Positions 1-8,954 of a DNA stretch of 54,597 nt are shown piece after piece (position 1 is the first letter of the stretch; every line of letters starts with the position of its first letter). Both the position numbers and the translations under genes were made by a program. The stretch is from Lysobacter sp. Root690 (GTDB taxonomy: Bacteria; Pseudomonadota; Gammaproteobacteria; Xanthomonadales; Xanthomonadaceae). Location: positions 89,319 through 143,915 of the forward strand of contig NZ_LMHM01000014.1 of assembly GCF_001427785.1 (NCBI RefSeq), read 5' to 3'. The notes under the pieces are model-generated. The model was not told the origin of the DNA and did not search any database. It saw nothing but the letters and a program-made list of their open reading frames with translations.

Positions 1-60
1 TTACAAGCTTCGCAGCGCTGGATGAACTGCCAGGCTTCAAGCGCGAGCGACATGGTCTAC

Positions 61-90
61 CTGTAGGAGCGGCGCAAGCCGCGACCGCGA
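61..90 (+). repeat. REP-like dispersed repeat, copy 1
   Basis: A 30-bp copy of a GC-rich repeat with core GTAGGAGCGGCGCAAGCC followed by GCGACCGCGA. The core GCGGC-GCAA-GCCGC can fold. The same unit recurs at 22951, 23005, 33831, 33969 and 34052, always between genes. The flanks 1-60 and 91-201 show no convincing gene. Confidence 0.75.
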
Positions 91-201
91 AAACACAACC
101 ACGACGCCGCTTTCGATCCGGCCCGGTGCCCACCGATCGGATCGAATCCCCCAATGAAGCCGGCCCGCGATCGCATCACGAACCGGCCCCATTACCAAAC
201 C

Positions 202-1806
202 TCACCGCACCTCGAACTCATAAATCCGCGTAGCCGGATCGCCGTTCTGCGTCGGCGTGGTCACGTTGAGCTTGATGTAACGCGCCGACGTAGCAGTGAT
301 CGCATGGGTCGAAGTGCTGGCGGTGTTCGCGCTCGAGCTCACCGGCGTGCTCCAGGTGCTGCCGTTGCTCGAGGTCTGAATGGTGAACGCCTTGCTGTTC
401 CAACTGGCCGATTCGCCGCCCGCGCCGGCATGCTTGACGGTGAAACCGCTGACCGTCTGCGCCGAACCCAGGTCGACCTGCAGCCATGCTGGCGAGGCGA
501 GCGAACAGAACTTGTCGGTAGTGCCGCCGGAGGTGCTGCCGTTGACCGCCTTCGCCGCCGATTCGTTGCTGTTGCACGCGGCCGAACTGGTGACCGGTTT
601 GTTGAGCGCCAGGTTGACGTTGCCCGCGCCCACCGACACCGTCTGGGTCTTGGTGTGGCTCGCGCCGCCGTTGTCGGTGACGGTCAGGCTGACGGTGTAG
701 TTGCCGGCGCTCGCGTAGGTGCGCGAAGGATTGGTCGCGGTGGACGTGCCGCCGTCGCCGAAGTTCCAGCTGCGCGAGGCGATGCTGCCGTCGGCGTCGC
801 TGGAGGAGTCGCTGAAATTCGCGGTAAGCCCGCTGATGCTGACCCCGAAGTTCGCCACCGGCGCGGTGTTGCCGCTGAGGGCGTTGTTGATCGCCGCCGC
901 GTATTGCGCGCTGGTGCCTTGCGCCCAGCAGGCCTGGATGTCGTCGTACAGCCACAGGAAGCCGCCGCTGATGCCGGCGCTGGTCTTCCAGCCGGCCATG
1001 CGCGTGTTGACCTGCGCCGGACTGTCGCCGGCGCTGCAGCCGCTGCCGTGCTTGGTCCACAGGCCGGGCATGACGGTCATGCCCATCGCCGTGTTCCAGG
1101 TGGCCGGGTTGTTGCCGGCGCCGCCGTCGTAAACCTGCAGGTAGATGCGGTCGACCGAGGCGCCCAGGTTGTCTTTCACGCCCTTCCAGAAGCTTTGGTT
1201 GGTGTAGGGCGCGAAGGTGATCTTGTAGCCCAGCCCGACCAGCATCTGGCCGAAGGTGGTGGTGTCGGCGACGTTGTAGTGGCTCTCGTCGTCGAAGTTG
1301 ACCGCATCGGCGCCGGTGGCGGTCTTCAGCGCCTGGAAATTGCGGTACAGGATGCTGCCGCTGCCGGTGCCGCAGACCAGGGTGGTGCCGCAGCCGGCGG
1401 CGGTGCCGTTGGCCAGCTTGGACATGCGCTCGAAGTCGGGCACGCCCCAGGCACCGATCGAGACCTCCACGCGCTTGACCGAGGTCGGCGCGGTTTTCAG
1501 CGTCGCCAGTCGCGCCGGCCAATCGGCGTCGGCACCGACGTAGGCGCCGTTCTTGACGATCGGGATGTCGTTGTAGACCAGGTCGCCGTTGTCCTCGATG
1601 TGGATGCTCCACAGGAACACCGTGGTGAACCCGGAGTTGCGCAGATCGTTGATCACGGTCTGGCCGCCGGAATAGAACGGGCCGCCGCCGAAGATCGCCG
1701 ATTCGGCGCCGATCGCGGCCGGCGCGGCCAGGGCGAGGGTCAACGCGGCGAATGCGGGCGCGAGCCGGCGGCGGGTGGCGGACGGTTTCTGGTGCGACTT
1801 CGACAT
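202..1806 (-). CDS. Secreted GH18-like glycosidase with PKD and F5/8C domains
   Basis: This encodes a 534-residue exported protein. An N-terminal signal peptide ends in an APAAIGA region near residue 33. Residues about 35-310 look like a GH18 TIM barrel: the catalytic strand reads DAVNFDDE (D167, N170, D172, E174), matching the family DxxDxDxE with Asn at the second Asp and the catalytic Glu kept. A PKD domain follows (about 312-395, SRSWNFGDG), then a discoidin/F5/8 type C or CBM32-like domain (396-534, NLALNKPVTSS ... RIYEFEVR). Expected role is hydrolysis or binding of chitin, peptidoglycan or another amino-sugar glycan outside the cell. The start ATG has an AGGGGA-type ribosome site a few bases upstream. 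The PKD module closely resembles those in the proteases at 35767, 43502 and 45986. Substrate is not determinable here. Confidence 0.8.
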   Translation of the reverse strand: MSKSHQKPSATRRRLAPAFAALTLALAAPAAIGAESAIFGGGPFYSGGQTVINDLRNSGFTTVFLWSIHIEDNGDLVYNDIPIVKNGAYVGADADWPARLATLKTAPTSVKRVEVSIGAWGVPDFERMSKLANGTAAGCGTTLVCGTGSGSILYRNFQALKTATGADAVNFDDESHYNVADTTTFGQMLVGLGYKITFAPYTNQSFWKGVKDNLGASVDRIYLQVYDGGAGNNPATWNTAMGMTVMPGLWTKHGSGCSAGDSPAQVNTRMAGWKTSAGISGGFLWLYDDIQACWAQGTSAQYAAAINNALSGNTAPVANFGVSISGLTANFSDSSSDADGSIASRSWNFGDGGTSTATNPSRTYASAGNYTVSLTVTDNGGASHTKTQTVSVGAGNVNLALNKPVTSSAACNSNESAAKAVNGSTSGGTTDKFCSLASPAWLQVDLGSAQTVSGFTVKHAGAGGESASWNSKAFTIQTSSNGSTWSTPVSSSANTASTSTHAITATSARYIKLNVTTPTQNGDPATRIYEFEVR

Positions 1807-2275
1807 GGAGCGGTCCCCTGCGATGAGCGTCGGCGGCGACGCATTGGCGGCAATGCGCGTTCCCGCGTCGCGATGGCGGGCGCGGCGCGGGAACGCAGTC
1901 CTTGTCGCCGTGCGGCGACGGGGCGACAGTGCGAGCGCGGATTTCGGCGTGTCAATATTTGGATCGATTTAAAACAGGTAAATTCGTTTAAACCCGGCGC
2001 GGTCGCGAAGTTTTTCCTGAGCAATCAAGGTGCTGTACCGGTTCGCGTGCGGACGCGCGGATTCGACGCGGCGCACAGATCGCCAACGCGGTGCGTTGCG
2101 TCGCAGCACGGTTTCGCGCGGCCGCCGGATTCGCGCGGCGTACGCGTGCGGTTCGCGCGTCACGGATCGCGAGTCGACGCCTTGCACTCCGATTCGCGGC
2201 AACCGGCGCAATCCGGACCAGCGACCGATCGCGTTACGATGGCGCCCCTTTCCGCCGATCCCGTCCGCGCCGCCC
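1807..2275. other. Intergenic region between divergent genes
   Basis: About 470 bp separates the minus-strand GH18-like gene from plus-strand prmC. Most is GC-rich, with one AT-rich island at about 1945-2005. On the minus strand a TTGACA hexamer lies at 1955-1950, but no good -10 follows at normal spacing. No small gene is convincing. Confidence 0.4.
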
Positions 2276-3103
2276 ATGACCCGCATCGATGCCCTGCTGC
2301 GCGAGGCGCGCCAACGGATGGACGCGGCCGATGCCGAATTGCTGGTCTGCCACGCCCTCGGCAAGTCGCGCAGTTGGTTGTTCGCGCATGCCGACGAAAT
2401 GTTGGACGAGACGAAGGCGCAAGCGGTGCGCGAACTGATCGCCCGCCGCGCCGATGGCGAGCCGGTGGCCTACCTGACCGGCTCGCGCGGGGTCTGGCGC
2501 TTCGATCTGCGGGTCACTCCGGCGACCTTGATCCCGCGTCCGGAAACCGAGCGGCTGGTCGAACTGGCCTTGCAGCGTCTGCCCGAATCCGGCGCGTTCA
2601 CGCTCGCCGACCTGGGCACCGGCAGCGGCGCGATCGCGCTGGCGATGGCGATGGAGCGGCCGTCGGCGCGGGTGATCGCGGTCGATGTCAGCGCGCAGGC
2701 GCTGGAGGTCGCGCGCGGCAACGCCGCGGCGTTGGGGCTGGAGCGCGTGGAATTCCGTCAGGGCGATTGGTTCGCGCCGCTGGCCGGCGAGCGTTTCGAC
2801 CTGATCGCCAGCAATCCTCCGTATATCGAATCCGACGATCCGCATCTGCGCCAGGGCGATCTGCGTTATGAGCCGGCCAACGCGCTGGCCTCGGGCGAAG
2901 ACGGCCTGGATGCGATCCGCGTCATCGCCCGCGAAGCGCCTTCGCATCTGCGTCCGGGTGGTTGGTTGTTGATCGAACACGGATGGACGCAGGGCGAGGC
3001 GGTGCGCGCGTTATTGCAGTCGGTGGGGCTGATCGAGGTCGCGACCGAACAGGATTGGGAAGGCCGCGACCGGGTCAGCCTGGCGCGCCGCGCGCCGGAC
3101 TGA
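2276..3103 (+). CDS. prmC: Peptide chain release factor N5-glutamine methyltransferase PrmC
   Basis: PrmC (HemK) methylates the Gln of the GGQ motif of release factors RF1 and RF2 using S-adenosylmethionine, which speeds translation termination in the cytoplasm. The 275-residue product has the usual small N-terminal helical domain followed by a Rossmann methyltransferase fold. Visible motifs are [11 protein letters not shown] for SAM binding and the diagnostic NPPY at residues 180-183, which contacts the substrate glutamine. The frame is open upstream to 2030, but the ATG at 2276 gives the family's length and the typical [11 protein letters not shown] beginning. The pip gene follows 121 bp downstream on the same strand. 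Confidence 0.95.
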   Translation: MTRIDALLREARQRMDAADAELLVCHALGKSRSWLFAHADEMLDETKAQAVRELIARRADGEPVAYLTGSRGVWRFDLRVTPATLIPRPETERLVELALQRLPESGAFTLADLGTGSGAIALAMAMERPSARVIAVDVSAQALEVARGNAAALGLERVEFRQGDWFAPLAGERFDLIASNPPYIESDDPHLRQGDLRYEPANALASGEDGLDAIRVIAREAPSHLRPGGWLLIEHGWTQGEAVRALLQSVGLIEVATEQDWEGRDRVSLARRAPD

Positions 3104-3224
3104 AGCGTCGCCCGCATCCAGGCGGGCCGATCGATGCGAGTATCCGCGCACAGACCGCCGCATGCGCGCGCGATCGGCCGGCCGGTCCCGGTAAACTGGC
3201 GCATCCCCGACTGCGAGACCTGCG

Positions 3225-4166
3225 ATGCGCACGCTCTATCCCGAGATCGAACCCTTCGACACCGGCACGATCCAGGTCGACGATCGTCACAGCCTGTATT
3301 ACGAACAGTGCGGCAACCCGAACGGCAAACCGGTGGTGCTGCTGCACGGCGGTCCCGGCGCGGGTTGCAGCCCGAAGATGCGGCGCTTTCACGACCCGGC
3401 CAAGTACCGCATCGTGCTGTTCGATCAGCGCGGCGCCGGTCGCTCCACCCCGCATGCGGATCTGGTCGGCAACACCACCTGGGATCTGGTCGCGGATATC
3501 GAAAAACTGCGCGTGCAGCTCGGCATCGAGCGCTGGCAGGTGTTCGGCGGTTCGTGGGGCGCGACGCTGTCGCTGGCATACGCGCAGACCCATCCGCAAC
3601 GCGTCACCGAACTGGTCCTGCGCGGCATCTTCATGTTGCGGCGCTGGGAGCTGGAATGGTTCTACCAGGAAGGCGCCTCGCGTCTGTTCCCGGATGCGTG
3701 GCAGCACTATCTCCAGGCGATTCCACTGGTCGAGCGCCACGATCTGATCAGCGCGTTCCATCGCCGCCTGACCAGCGAGGACGAACAGACCCGGCTCGAC
3801 GCCGCGCGCGCCTGGAGCGTGTGGGAAGGCGCGACCAGTTTCCTGCATGTCGACCAGGACTTCGTCAGCGGCCACGAAGACGCCAAGTTCGCGCTGGCGT
3901 TCGCCCGCATCGAGAACCACTATTTCGTCAACGGCGGCTTCTTCGAAGTCGAAGACCAGTTGCTGCGCGACGCGCACAAGATCGCCGACATCCCCGGGGT
4001 GATCGTGCACGGTCGCTACGACGTGGTCTGCCCGCTGCAGAACGCGTGGGACCTCAAGCAGGTGTGGCCGAAGGCGGAGCTGAGCATCACCCCGGCCTCG
4101 GGCCATTCGGCGTTCGAAATCGAAAACATCGACGCGCTGGTGCAGGCGACCGATCGTTTCGCCTGA
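3225..4166 (+). CDS. pip: Proline iminopeptidase (alpha/beta hydrolase)
   Basis: Proline iminopeptidase removes N-terminal proline from peptides in the cytoplasm. The 313-residue protein has the alpha/beta hydrolase fold with HGGPGAG near the oxyanion hole and the nucleophile elbow GGSWG. The inferred triad is S110 (GGSWG), D266 (GRYDVV) and H294 (SGHSAFE). The length and these positions agree with the well-studied Xanthomonas campestris enzyme, which supports both function and taxonomy. The region between S110 and D266 holds the helical cap (LRGIFMLRRWELEWFYQEGA) that shapes the proline pocket. No partner gene is evident. Confidence 0.96.
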   Translation: MRTLYPEIEPFDTGTIQVDDRHSLYYEQCGNPNGKPVVLLHGGPGAGCSPKMRRFHDPAKYRIVLFDQRGAGRSTPHADLVGNTTWDLVADIEKLRVQLGIERWQVFGGSWGATLSLAYAQTHPQRVTELVLRGIFMLRRWELEWFYQEGASRLFPDAWQHYLQAIPLVERHDLISAFHRRLTSEDEQTRLDAARAWSVWEGATSFLHVDQDFVSGHEDAKFALAFARIENHYFVNGGFFEVEDQLLRDAHKIADIPGVIVHGRYDVVCPLQNAWDLKQVWPKAELSITPASGHSAFEIENIDALVQATDRFA

Positions 4167-4184
4167 TCGCCTGCCGACTTGACC

Positions 4185-4212
4185 GCGGCGTCGGGCTTCG
4201 GCCCGATGCCGC
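4185..4212. terminator. Hairpin after pip, no T-tract
   Basis: A long near-perfect stem, GCGGCG-TCGGGC / GCCCGA-TGCCGC, closes a TTCG loop at 4197-4200, starting 18 bp past the pip stop. There is no run of T, so it may be a weak terminator or an mRNA 3' stabiliser. Confidence 0.45.
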
Positions 4213-4516
4213 TGGAAAAACCGCTTAACCGCTGCGATAGCGGCCGCGCCATCGCAGCGCTTCGTGCCATGCCGGAGTCGTCGCTCCCGACTTCGCCGCC
4301 GATTGTCGGCACGCGCCGTCGCGTTTCGATCCGTTCGCTTCGGATGCGGCGTAATTAATGTGCGTGCGCATAGCTTGTTTAATACAGGCCGTTGTTGAAT
4401 TTCGCGCAAATCGCGGCACAGCAAACTCATAAAGCCCCGCCGCGCGCCCTTCGCGCCGCTGCTTTTCAGCCGAAATTACCCCGCCCGTACAGCGCGCACG
4501 GCACCCCGCCGTTTGC

Positions 4517-4545
4517 TTGACATTTCTCTGATCAGAGTGTGATTC
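4517..4545 (+). promoter_or_regulatory. Candidate sigma-70 promoter of glycan operon
   Basis: A perfect -35 TTGACA (4517-4522) is followed after 17 bp by TGATTC (4540-4545) as a weak -10. It lies in a sharply AT-rich island (about 4515-4575) inside GC-rich DNA, 120-150 bp before the first glycan gene. The inferred transcript would have a long leader. Confidence 0.5.
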
Positions 4546-4557
4546 TCTAATCAGAAT
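4524..4557. promoter_or_regulatory. Tandem operator-like repeats over the promoter
   Basis: The 13-mer TTCTCTRATCAGA occurs twice, at 4524-4536 and 4543-4555, with a 19-bp period (about two helical turns). The first copy contains the perfect 12-bp palindrome CTCTGATCAGAG (4526-4537); the second has arms ATTCT/AGAAT (4542-4546, 4553-4557). Both lie between and over the putative -35 and -10, as expected for a repressor site. The cognate regulator is not identified. Confidence 0.55.
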
Positions 4558-4666
4558 AAATATTTCACGAGTTGTTTAACGCCGCGGCGATGCGGGGATT
4601 TCGCCGGTGGTGATTTGAGTGGGGGCGGGCGCGGTGCGTCCGGGTCACGAGGGTGCGGGGCAGGGG

Positions 4667-7009
4667 ATGTCGAAGAACAGTTCACTACATCGGCTGGGTC
4701 AGCCGTGGGCGCTGGTGCCGTTGCAGCAATTGCTGGAACAGCCCGACCCGTCCGACGCGCGGTCTCGCTACATCGCCGAGGGTGACGATCCTCAATTCGA
4801 GGTGCGCGCGGCTCACGGGGGCGCGTTGCCGGCGACCGGCTGGTACCTGTTGACGGTGGATTTCGCTGTCGACGACGGCGCGATCGTCGCGCCGTGCCTG
4901 TACCCCGATTATGGCAGCGGCCTCAACGAATCCATCCGCATCGACCTGGCCGATCCGAGCGCGAACGGACGCTCGCGGACGGTGATCGTGATCGGCCCGT
5001 CGCTGCTGGCGTTGCGTTTCGATCCGACCGAATGCGGCGCGTGCTTCGGCCTGCGCCGTTTCGATTTCCAGCCGATTTCGCGCGTGCGCGCGGTGTTCGA
5101 AATGCTGCGCGGCATCCAGCGCATCACCCGGCGATTGCTGTGGGAAGACGCGTTGACCGCGTTCGCGTTGTTTCTCAGCCGGGCCTTGCGCGGCAGGGTC
5201 GGCGCCGGCGGCGAACTGCTCGCGCAACGCTACCGCCGCACCCTGCGTCAGCGCGCGCATTCGTATCAACAGTGGCTGGCGCGGTTCGGCGGTCATCTGT
5301 CCGAGCGTGCCGGCGCCGCATCGATCGACCCGGCCGGCGACGGCCCGCTGATCTCGATCGTGCTGCCGGTGCGCGACACGCCGCTGCCTTGGCTGCGCCG
5401 CTGCATCGACAGCGTGCTCGCCCAGACCTATCCGAACTGGCAACTGTGCATCGCCGACGACGCCTCCTCCTCGGGCGCGGTCAAGCGTCTGTTGCGCGGC
5501 TACGCCAGTCGCGACCCGCGCATCGCCGTGCATTTCCGCGAGAACCACGGGCATATCTGCGAGGCGAGCAACAACGCGATCGATCTGGCGCGCGGCGAGT
5601 TTATCGGCTTCCTCGATCACGACGACGAACTGCATGTCGATGCGCTGGGCGAAATGGCGCGGGCGATCGGCGAGCATCCCGATGTGCGCTTGCTGTACTC
5701 CGACGAGGACAAGATCGACGAATCGGGCGATCGCTACGAGCCGCATTTCAAACCGGCCTGGAATCCGGACCTGCTGTGCGGGCAGAACTATGTCTGTCAC
5801 TTCACCGTGATCCAGGCCGAACTGGTGCGCGAGCTGGGTGGATTGCGTCCCGGCTACGAAGGCGCGCAGGACCACGATCTGATCCTGCGTTGCGCCGAAC
5901 GCATCCAACCCGATCAAATCGTGCATGTACCCAAGGTGCTGTATCACTGGCGCTCAAGCGGTGAATCCACGGCGCAAAGCGGCGGCAGCAAGCCCTACGC
6001 GCTGGATGCGGGCAGGCGCGCGATCGAGGATCACCTGGGCCGCACCGGCGTGGACGCGAGCGTTGAGGTGACGCAGCATGGCTATTACCGCACGGTGCGC
6101 AAGCTCGGCGCGGAACCGCCCCAGGTATCCGTATTGGTGCCGACCCGGGATCGCGCCGACCTGTTGAAGAAGTGCATCGCCAGCTTGCTCGAGCGGACCT
6201 CCTATCGTTCGTACGAAATACTGGTGATCGACAACGGCTCGACCGAGCCGTCCGCGCTGGCCTACCTCAACCAGCTTCGAACGCGCGAGCGTGTCCGCGT
6301 TATCGAGTATCCGGGCACTTTCAATTTTTCCGCGATCATCAATCATGGCGCGCATCATGCAGCGGGCAGCGTGCTGTGCCTGCTCAATAACGACACCGAA
6401 ATAATCGCCGCCCAATGGCTGGACGAATTGGTGTCGCATGCTACGCGCACCGAAGTCGGCGCCGTAGGCGGCATGCTGTACTACCCCGGAGACACCATCC
6501 AGCACGCGGGGGTGATCCTCGGCGTCGGCGGCATTGCCGGCCATGCCCACGTCCACCTGCGTCGCGGCAGCAACGGTTACCTCGGGCGCGCGGGTGTCGT
6601 GCAGAACATGAGCGCCGTCACCGGCGCCTGCCTCGCGATACGGCGCGAGGTGTTCGACGAGGTCGGCGGCATGGACGAGGGCCTGGCCATCGCGTTCAAC
6701 GACATCGACCTGTGCCTGCGTATCCACGAACGCGGCTATCGCAACGTGTGGACGCCGTTCGCCGAACTTTACCATCACGAATCGGCGAGCCGCGGACACG
6801 AAAACACGCCGGAAAAACGCGCGCGCTTCCGCACCGAGACCGACATCATGCGCCAGCGCTGGGGCGACCTGTTGCTCAACGATCCCGCCTATAACCCGAA
6901 CCTGTCGTTGAACAGTCTGCATTTCGAGCTGGCGTTTCCGCCGCGTTCCATGGCCAGCCGCGTCTCGGGCGCCGTTCGGCCTTCCCATTGCGTACTGGTG
7001 AGCCCATGA
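4667..7009 (+). CDS. Two-domain GT2 family glycosyltransferase
   Basis: A 780-residue protein with a roughly 220-residue N-terminal beta-rich region of unknown role and two GT2 (GT-A fold) domains. The first begins near residue 229 (ISIVLPVRD), with DDASSSG and the metal-binding FLDHDDEL, and the family motif YSDEDKID. The second begins near residue 486 (VSVLVPTRDRADLL), with DNGST, LLNNDTE and FNDIDLCLRI. Such double GT2 proteins assemble O-antigen or capsule repeat units from nucleotide sugars at the inner membrane's cytoplasmic face. The frame is open from a GTG at 4619, but ATG 4667 is preferred because a purine-rich GGGGCAGGGG precedes it. Its stop overlaps the next start as ATGA (7006-7009), implying translational coupling to the exporter permease. 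Confidence 0.9.
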   Translation: MSKNSSLHRLGQPWALVPLQQLLEQPDPSDARSRYIAEGDDPQFEVRAAHGGALPATGWYLLTVDFAVDDGAIVAPCLYPDYGSGLNESIRIDLADPSANGRSRTVIVIGPSLLALRFDPTECGACFGLRRFDFQPISRVRAVFEMLRGIQRITRRLLWEDALTAFALFLSRALRGRVGAGGELLAQRYRRTLRQRAHSYQQWLARFGGHLSERAGAASIDPAGDGPLISIVLPVRDTPLPWLRRCIDSVLAQTYPNWQLCIADDASSSGAVKRLLRGYASRDPRIAVHFRENHGHICEASNNAIDLARGEFIGFLDHDDELHVDALGEMARAIGEHPDVRLLYSDEDKIDESGDRYEPHFKPAWNPDLLCGQNYVCHFTVIQAELVRELGGLRPGYEGAQDHDLILRCAERIQPDQIVHVPKVLYHWRSSGESTAQSGGSKPYALDAGRRAIEDHLGRTGVDASVEVTQHGYYRTVRKLGAEPPQVSVLVPTRDRADLLKKCIASLLERTSYRSYEILVIDNGSTEPSALAYLNQLRTRERVRVIEYPGTFNFSAIINHGAHHAAGSVLCLLNNDTEIIAAQWLDELVSHATRTEVGAVGGMLYYPGDTIQHAGVILGVGGIAGHAHVHLRRGSNGYLGRAGVVQNMSAVTGACLAIRREVFDEVGGMDEGLAIAFNDIDLCLRIHERGYRNVWTPFAELYHHESASRGHENTPEKRARFRTETDIMRQRWGDLLLNDPAYNPNLSLNSLHFELAFPPRSMASRVSGAVRPSHCVLVSP

Positions 7010-7797
7010 GCCTATTGTTCACGCATCTTCTGCACAGCTTGAGGCGACCGGACCATTGGGTCTATGGAAGCTGGCTGGATACCGTAGTCAAATACCGAAA
7101 GACTCGCTTGGGCATTGTCTGGCTGTTGATTCCCACGGTCGTATACATCTGGGGCATCGGCGGTTTCCTGGCCGCGTTGCAGCCAGGCGTCAGCGGGCCG
7201 AATTTTCTGGCGCACGTCGGCATGGGCTTCCTAGTGTTTAGATTTTTTTCGACTGTGCTGATCGACGCTACATCGGTCTTCGCCAACAGCCAGTCCTACA
7301 TCTATGACGGTCATGTGCGCCTGACCGATTTCGTTCTGCGATCCGTGGCGCGGTCGTTCTATTACTTCCTGCTTTCCCTGCCCGTGGTTGCGATTGCCGT
7401 ACTGGCTTCGCCGCAATTCGACCCGGCCGGACTAGCGCCATCGATCGCGGGCATGGCGGTGGTTGTGCTGAACCTGTTTCTCTACGGCGTACTGTTTTCG
7501 ATCGCGGGGGCTCGCTTCCCGGATCTGCACGAACTGATGGGCAGCGCGATCATGGCGTTGTTCTTGATCACGCCGATTGTCTGGTACTCGAGTGCGGCCT
7601 CTGCGGAGACATTGCATGGCCAGTTGATGCGATTGAATCCGCTGTATCACTTGCTGGCGGTGGTGCGTGGTCCGTTGCTCCAGGAAGCTGTCGAGCCGAC
7701 GACCTATGCCTATCTGGGCGGGCTCACGCTGGTGGGCGTATTGCTTGCGTCCGTTGTCTACGGCGCGAAGGCACGTCGCGTGCCCGTTTGGCTTTGA
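7006..7797 (+). CDS. wzm: ABC-2 type polysaccharide export permease (Wzm-like)
   Basis: A 263-residue inner-membrane protein with about six hydrophobic segments (for example LGIVWLLIPTVVYIW, FYYFLLSLPVVAIAVLA, GMAVVVLNLFLYGVLFSIAG, AIMALFLITPIVWY). The N-terminal YRKTRLGIVWLLIPT and the RLNPLYHLLAVVRGPLL segment are typical of Wzm/KpsM/TagG permeases, which move a finished undecaprenol-linked glycan across the inner membrane. It pairs with the ATPase 10 bp downstream. The start overlaps the upstream stop by ATGA. The symbol denotes the type of function; the exact polymer is unknown. Confidence 0.9.
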   Translation: MSLLFTHLLHSLRRPDHWVYGSWLDTVVKYRKTRLGIVWLLIPTVVYIWGIGGFLAALQPGVSGPNFLAHVGMGFLVFRFFSTVLIDATSVFANSQSYIYDGHVRLTDFVLRSVARSFYYFLLSLPVVAIAVLASPQFDPAGLAPSIAGMAVVVLNLFLYGVLFSIAGARFPDLHELMGSAIMALFLITPIVWYSSAASAETLHGQLMRLNPLYHLLAVVRGPLLQEAVEPTTYAYLGGLTLVGVLLASVVYGAKARRVPVWL

Positions 7798-7807
7798 GGT
7801 TGAAACC

Positions 7808-8935
7808 ATGACTGTATGCCTGAACGTCCATGACGTATCCCTAGAATTGCCTTTGGATCTGCAGCGTGGCTCGACCGCGGGCGCCATGGGTTTCAAGGCC
7901 GCGCTATCCGGCAGTGTGCGTCGCTATGCCACCGTATTGTCGCGAATCGAATTTGCTGCTCGCGAGGGCGACAGAATTGCGTTGATCGGATTGAATGGTG
8001 CGGGAAAGAGCACGCTGCTGCGGGTGCTCAACGGCGCGTTGGCTCCCACCCGTGGCTCGGTCGAGCGTCGCGGCACCATGCAATCTCTGCTCAACGCGAC
8101 AATTGGATTTTCGGAATATGCGTCGGTCACCGAAAACATCATCCTCCGCGGCACTGCGATGGGTCTACGGCGCCGACAGCTGCTGCACGCACTGGGCGAC
8201 ATCCTGGACTTCTCCGGCCTGCGCGATCGCGCGAATTACCGATTGCACGCCCTGTCGTCCGGACAGCGAATGCGCTTGGGGTTCGCGATATCCACCTGTG
8301 TTCAGCCCGACATTTTGCTGATGGATGAGTGGATCGCCACCGGCGACGCTGCGTTCATGGAGCGTGCGCGAAGTCGCATGGAGGACCGATTCAATCACAG
8401 CAGGATCGTGGTGATGGCAAGCCACGGAATAGAGCTGCACAGGCGTGTGTGCAACAAGGCGCTGGTGATGGACAACGGAAAGATGCGCTATTTCGGCGAT
8501 ATAGAAGAAGGCATAGAGGCCTATCAGGACATCGTTTCCAGGGTCGGCGCGCAGTTGCAGACGCAGGCCCGTGCATCCGATCCCTTGTTGTTCGGACACG
8601 CCACGGGCGTGGTTGAACGGGTACGCATCGTGGAAGGCGGCATCGAGCTGGAAGGTTGGGCGACCGACGACCGGGGCGGCGAGGTCGGCATGGTCCTGGT
8701 CGAAGCAAACGGCGTTCGCGAAATGCTGGAGCCCGAGCGAGTGGATCGCCTGGACGTGCGCCTGCATCTGGCGAAGAAGTCGGGCCGCTATGGATTCCGG
8801 GTGACGATGCTACGGCCGGCGCGCTTCGACCCCGACGGATTCATCAGCACCTTGAGGGTCAGCGCCGGTCGATTGGCGGGGAAGGCCGGTGCGCCGTTGC
8901 CGTTGGCGAACGCCGCGCTAATCGAAATGAATTGA
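7808..8935 (+). CDS. wzt: Polysaccharide export ATPase (Wzt-like) with unusual C-terminus
   Basis: A 375-residue ABC ATPase, partner of the preceding permease. It has Walker A GLNGAGKST (61-69), signature LSSGQRMRLG (149-158) and Walker B ILLMDE (169-174). The KpsT/Wzt-type feature DEWIATGDAAF follows Walker B. After the nucleotide-binding domain a region of about 130 residues (from about 245) contains IELEGWATDDRGGE and SGRYGFRVTM. In O-antigen systems the Wzt C-terminus recognises the capped polymer end; this one does not look like the standard jelly-roll Wzt domain but resembles small GWAxD beta domains found beside glycosyltransferases. The ATG at 7808 gives a normal N-terminus (MTVCLNVHDVSLELP). 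Nineteen bp separate it from the next gene. Confidence 0.9.
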   Translation: MTVCLNVHDVSLELPLDLQRGSTAGAMGFKAALSGSVRRYATVLSRIEFAAREGDRIALIGLNGAGKSTLLRVLNGALAPTRGSVERRGTMQSLLNATIGFSEYASVTENIILRGTAMGLRRRQLLHALGDILDFSGLRDRANYRLHALSSGQRMRLGFAISTCVQPDILLMDEWIATGDAAFMERARSRMEDRFNHSRIVVMASHGIELHRRVCNKALVMDNGKMRYFGDIEEGIEAYQDIVSRVGAQLQTQARASDPLLFGHATGVVERVRIVEGGIELEGWATDDRGGEVGMVLVEANGVREMLEPERVDRLDVRLHLAKKSGRYGFRVTMLRPARFDPDGFISTLRVSAGRLAGKAGAPLPLANAALIEMN

Positions 8936-8954
8936 GACAAGTGGCGAAATAATC

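Noticed and set aside
1950-1955. TTGACA as promoter of the GH18-like gene
   Set aside because: No acceptable -10 at 15-19 bp on the minus strand; kept only as a note in the intergenic entry.
154-2871. 905-residue plus-strand open frame across the GH18-like gene and prmC
   Set aside because: It is antisense to the GH18-like gene and in the wrong frame for prmC; arginine/alanine/glycine-rich composition typical of high-GC shadow frames, with no domain.
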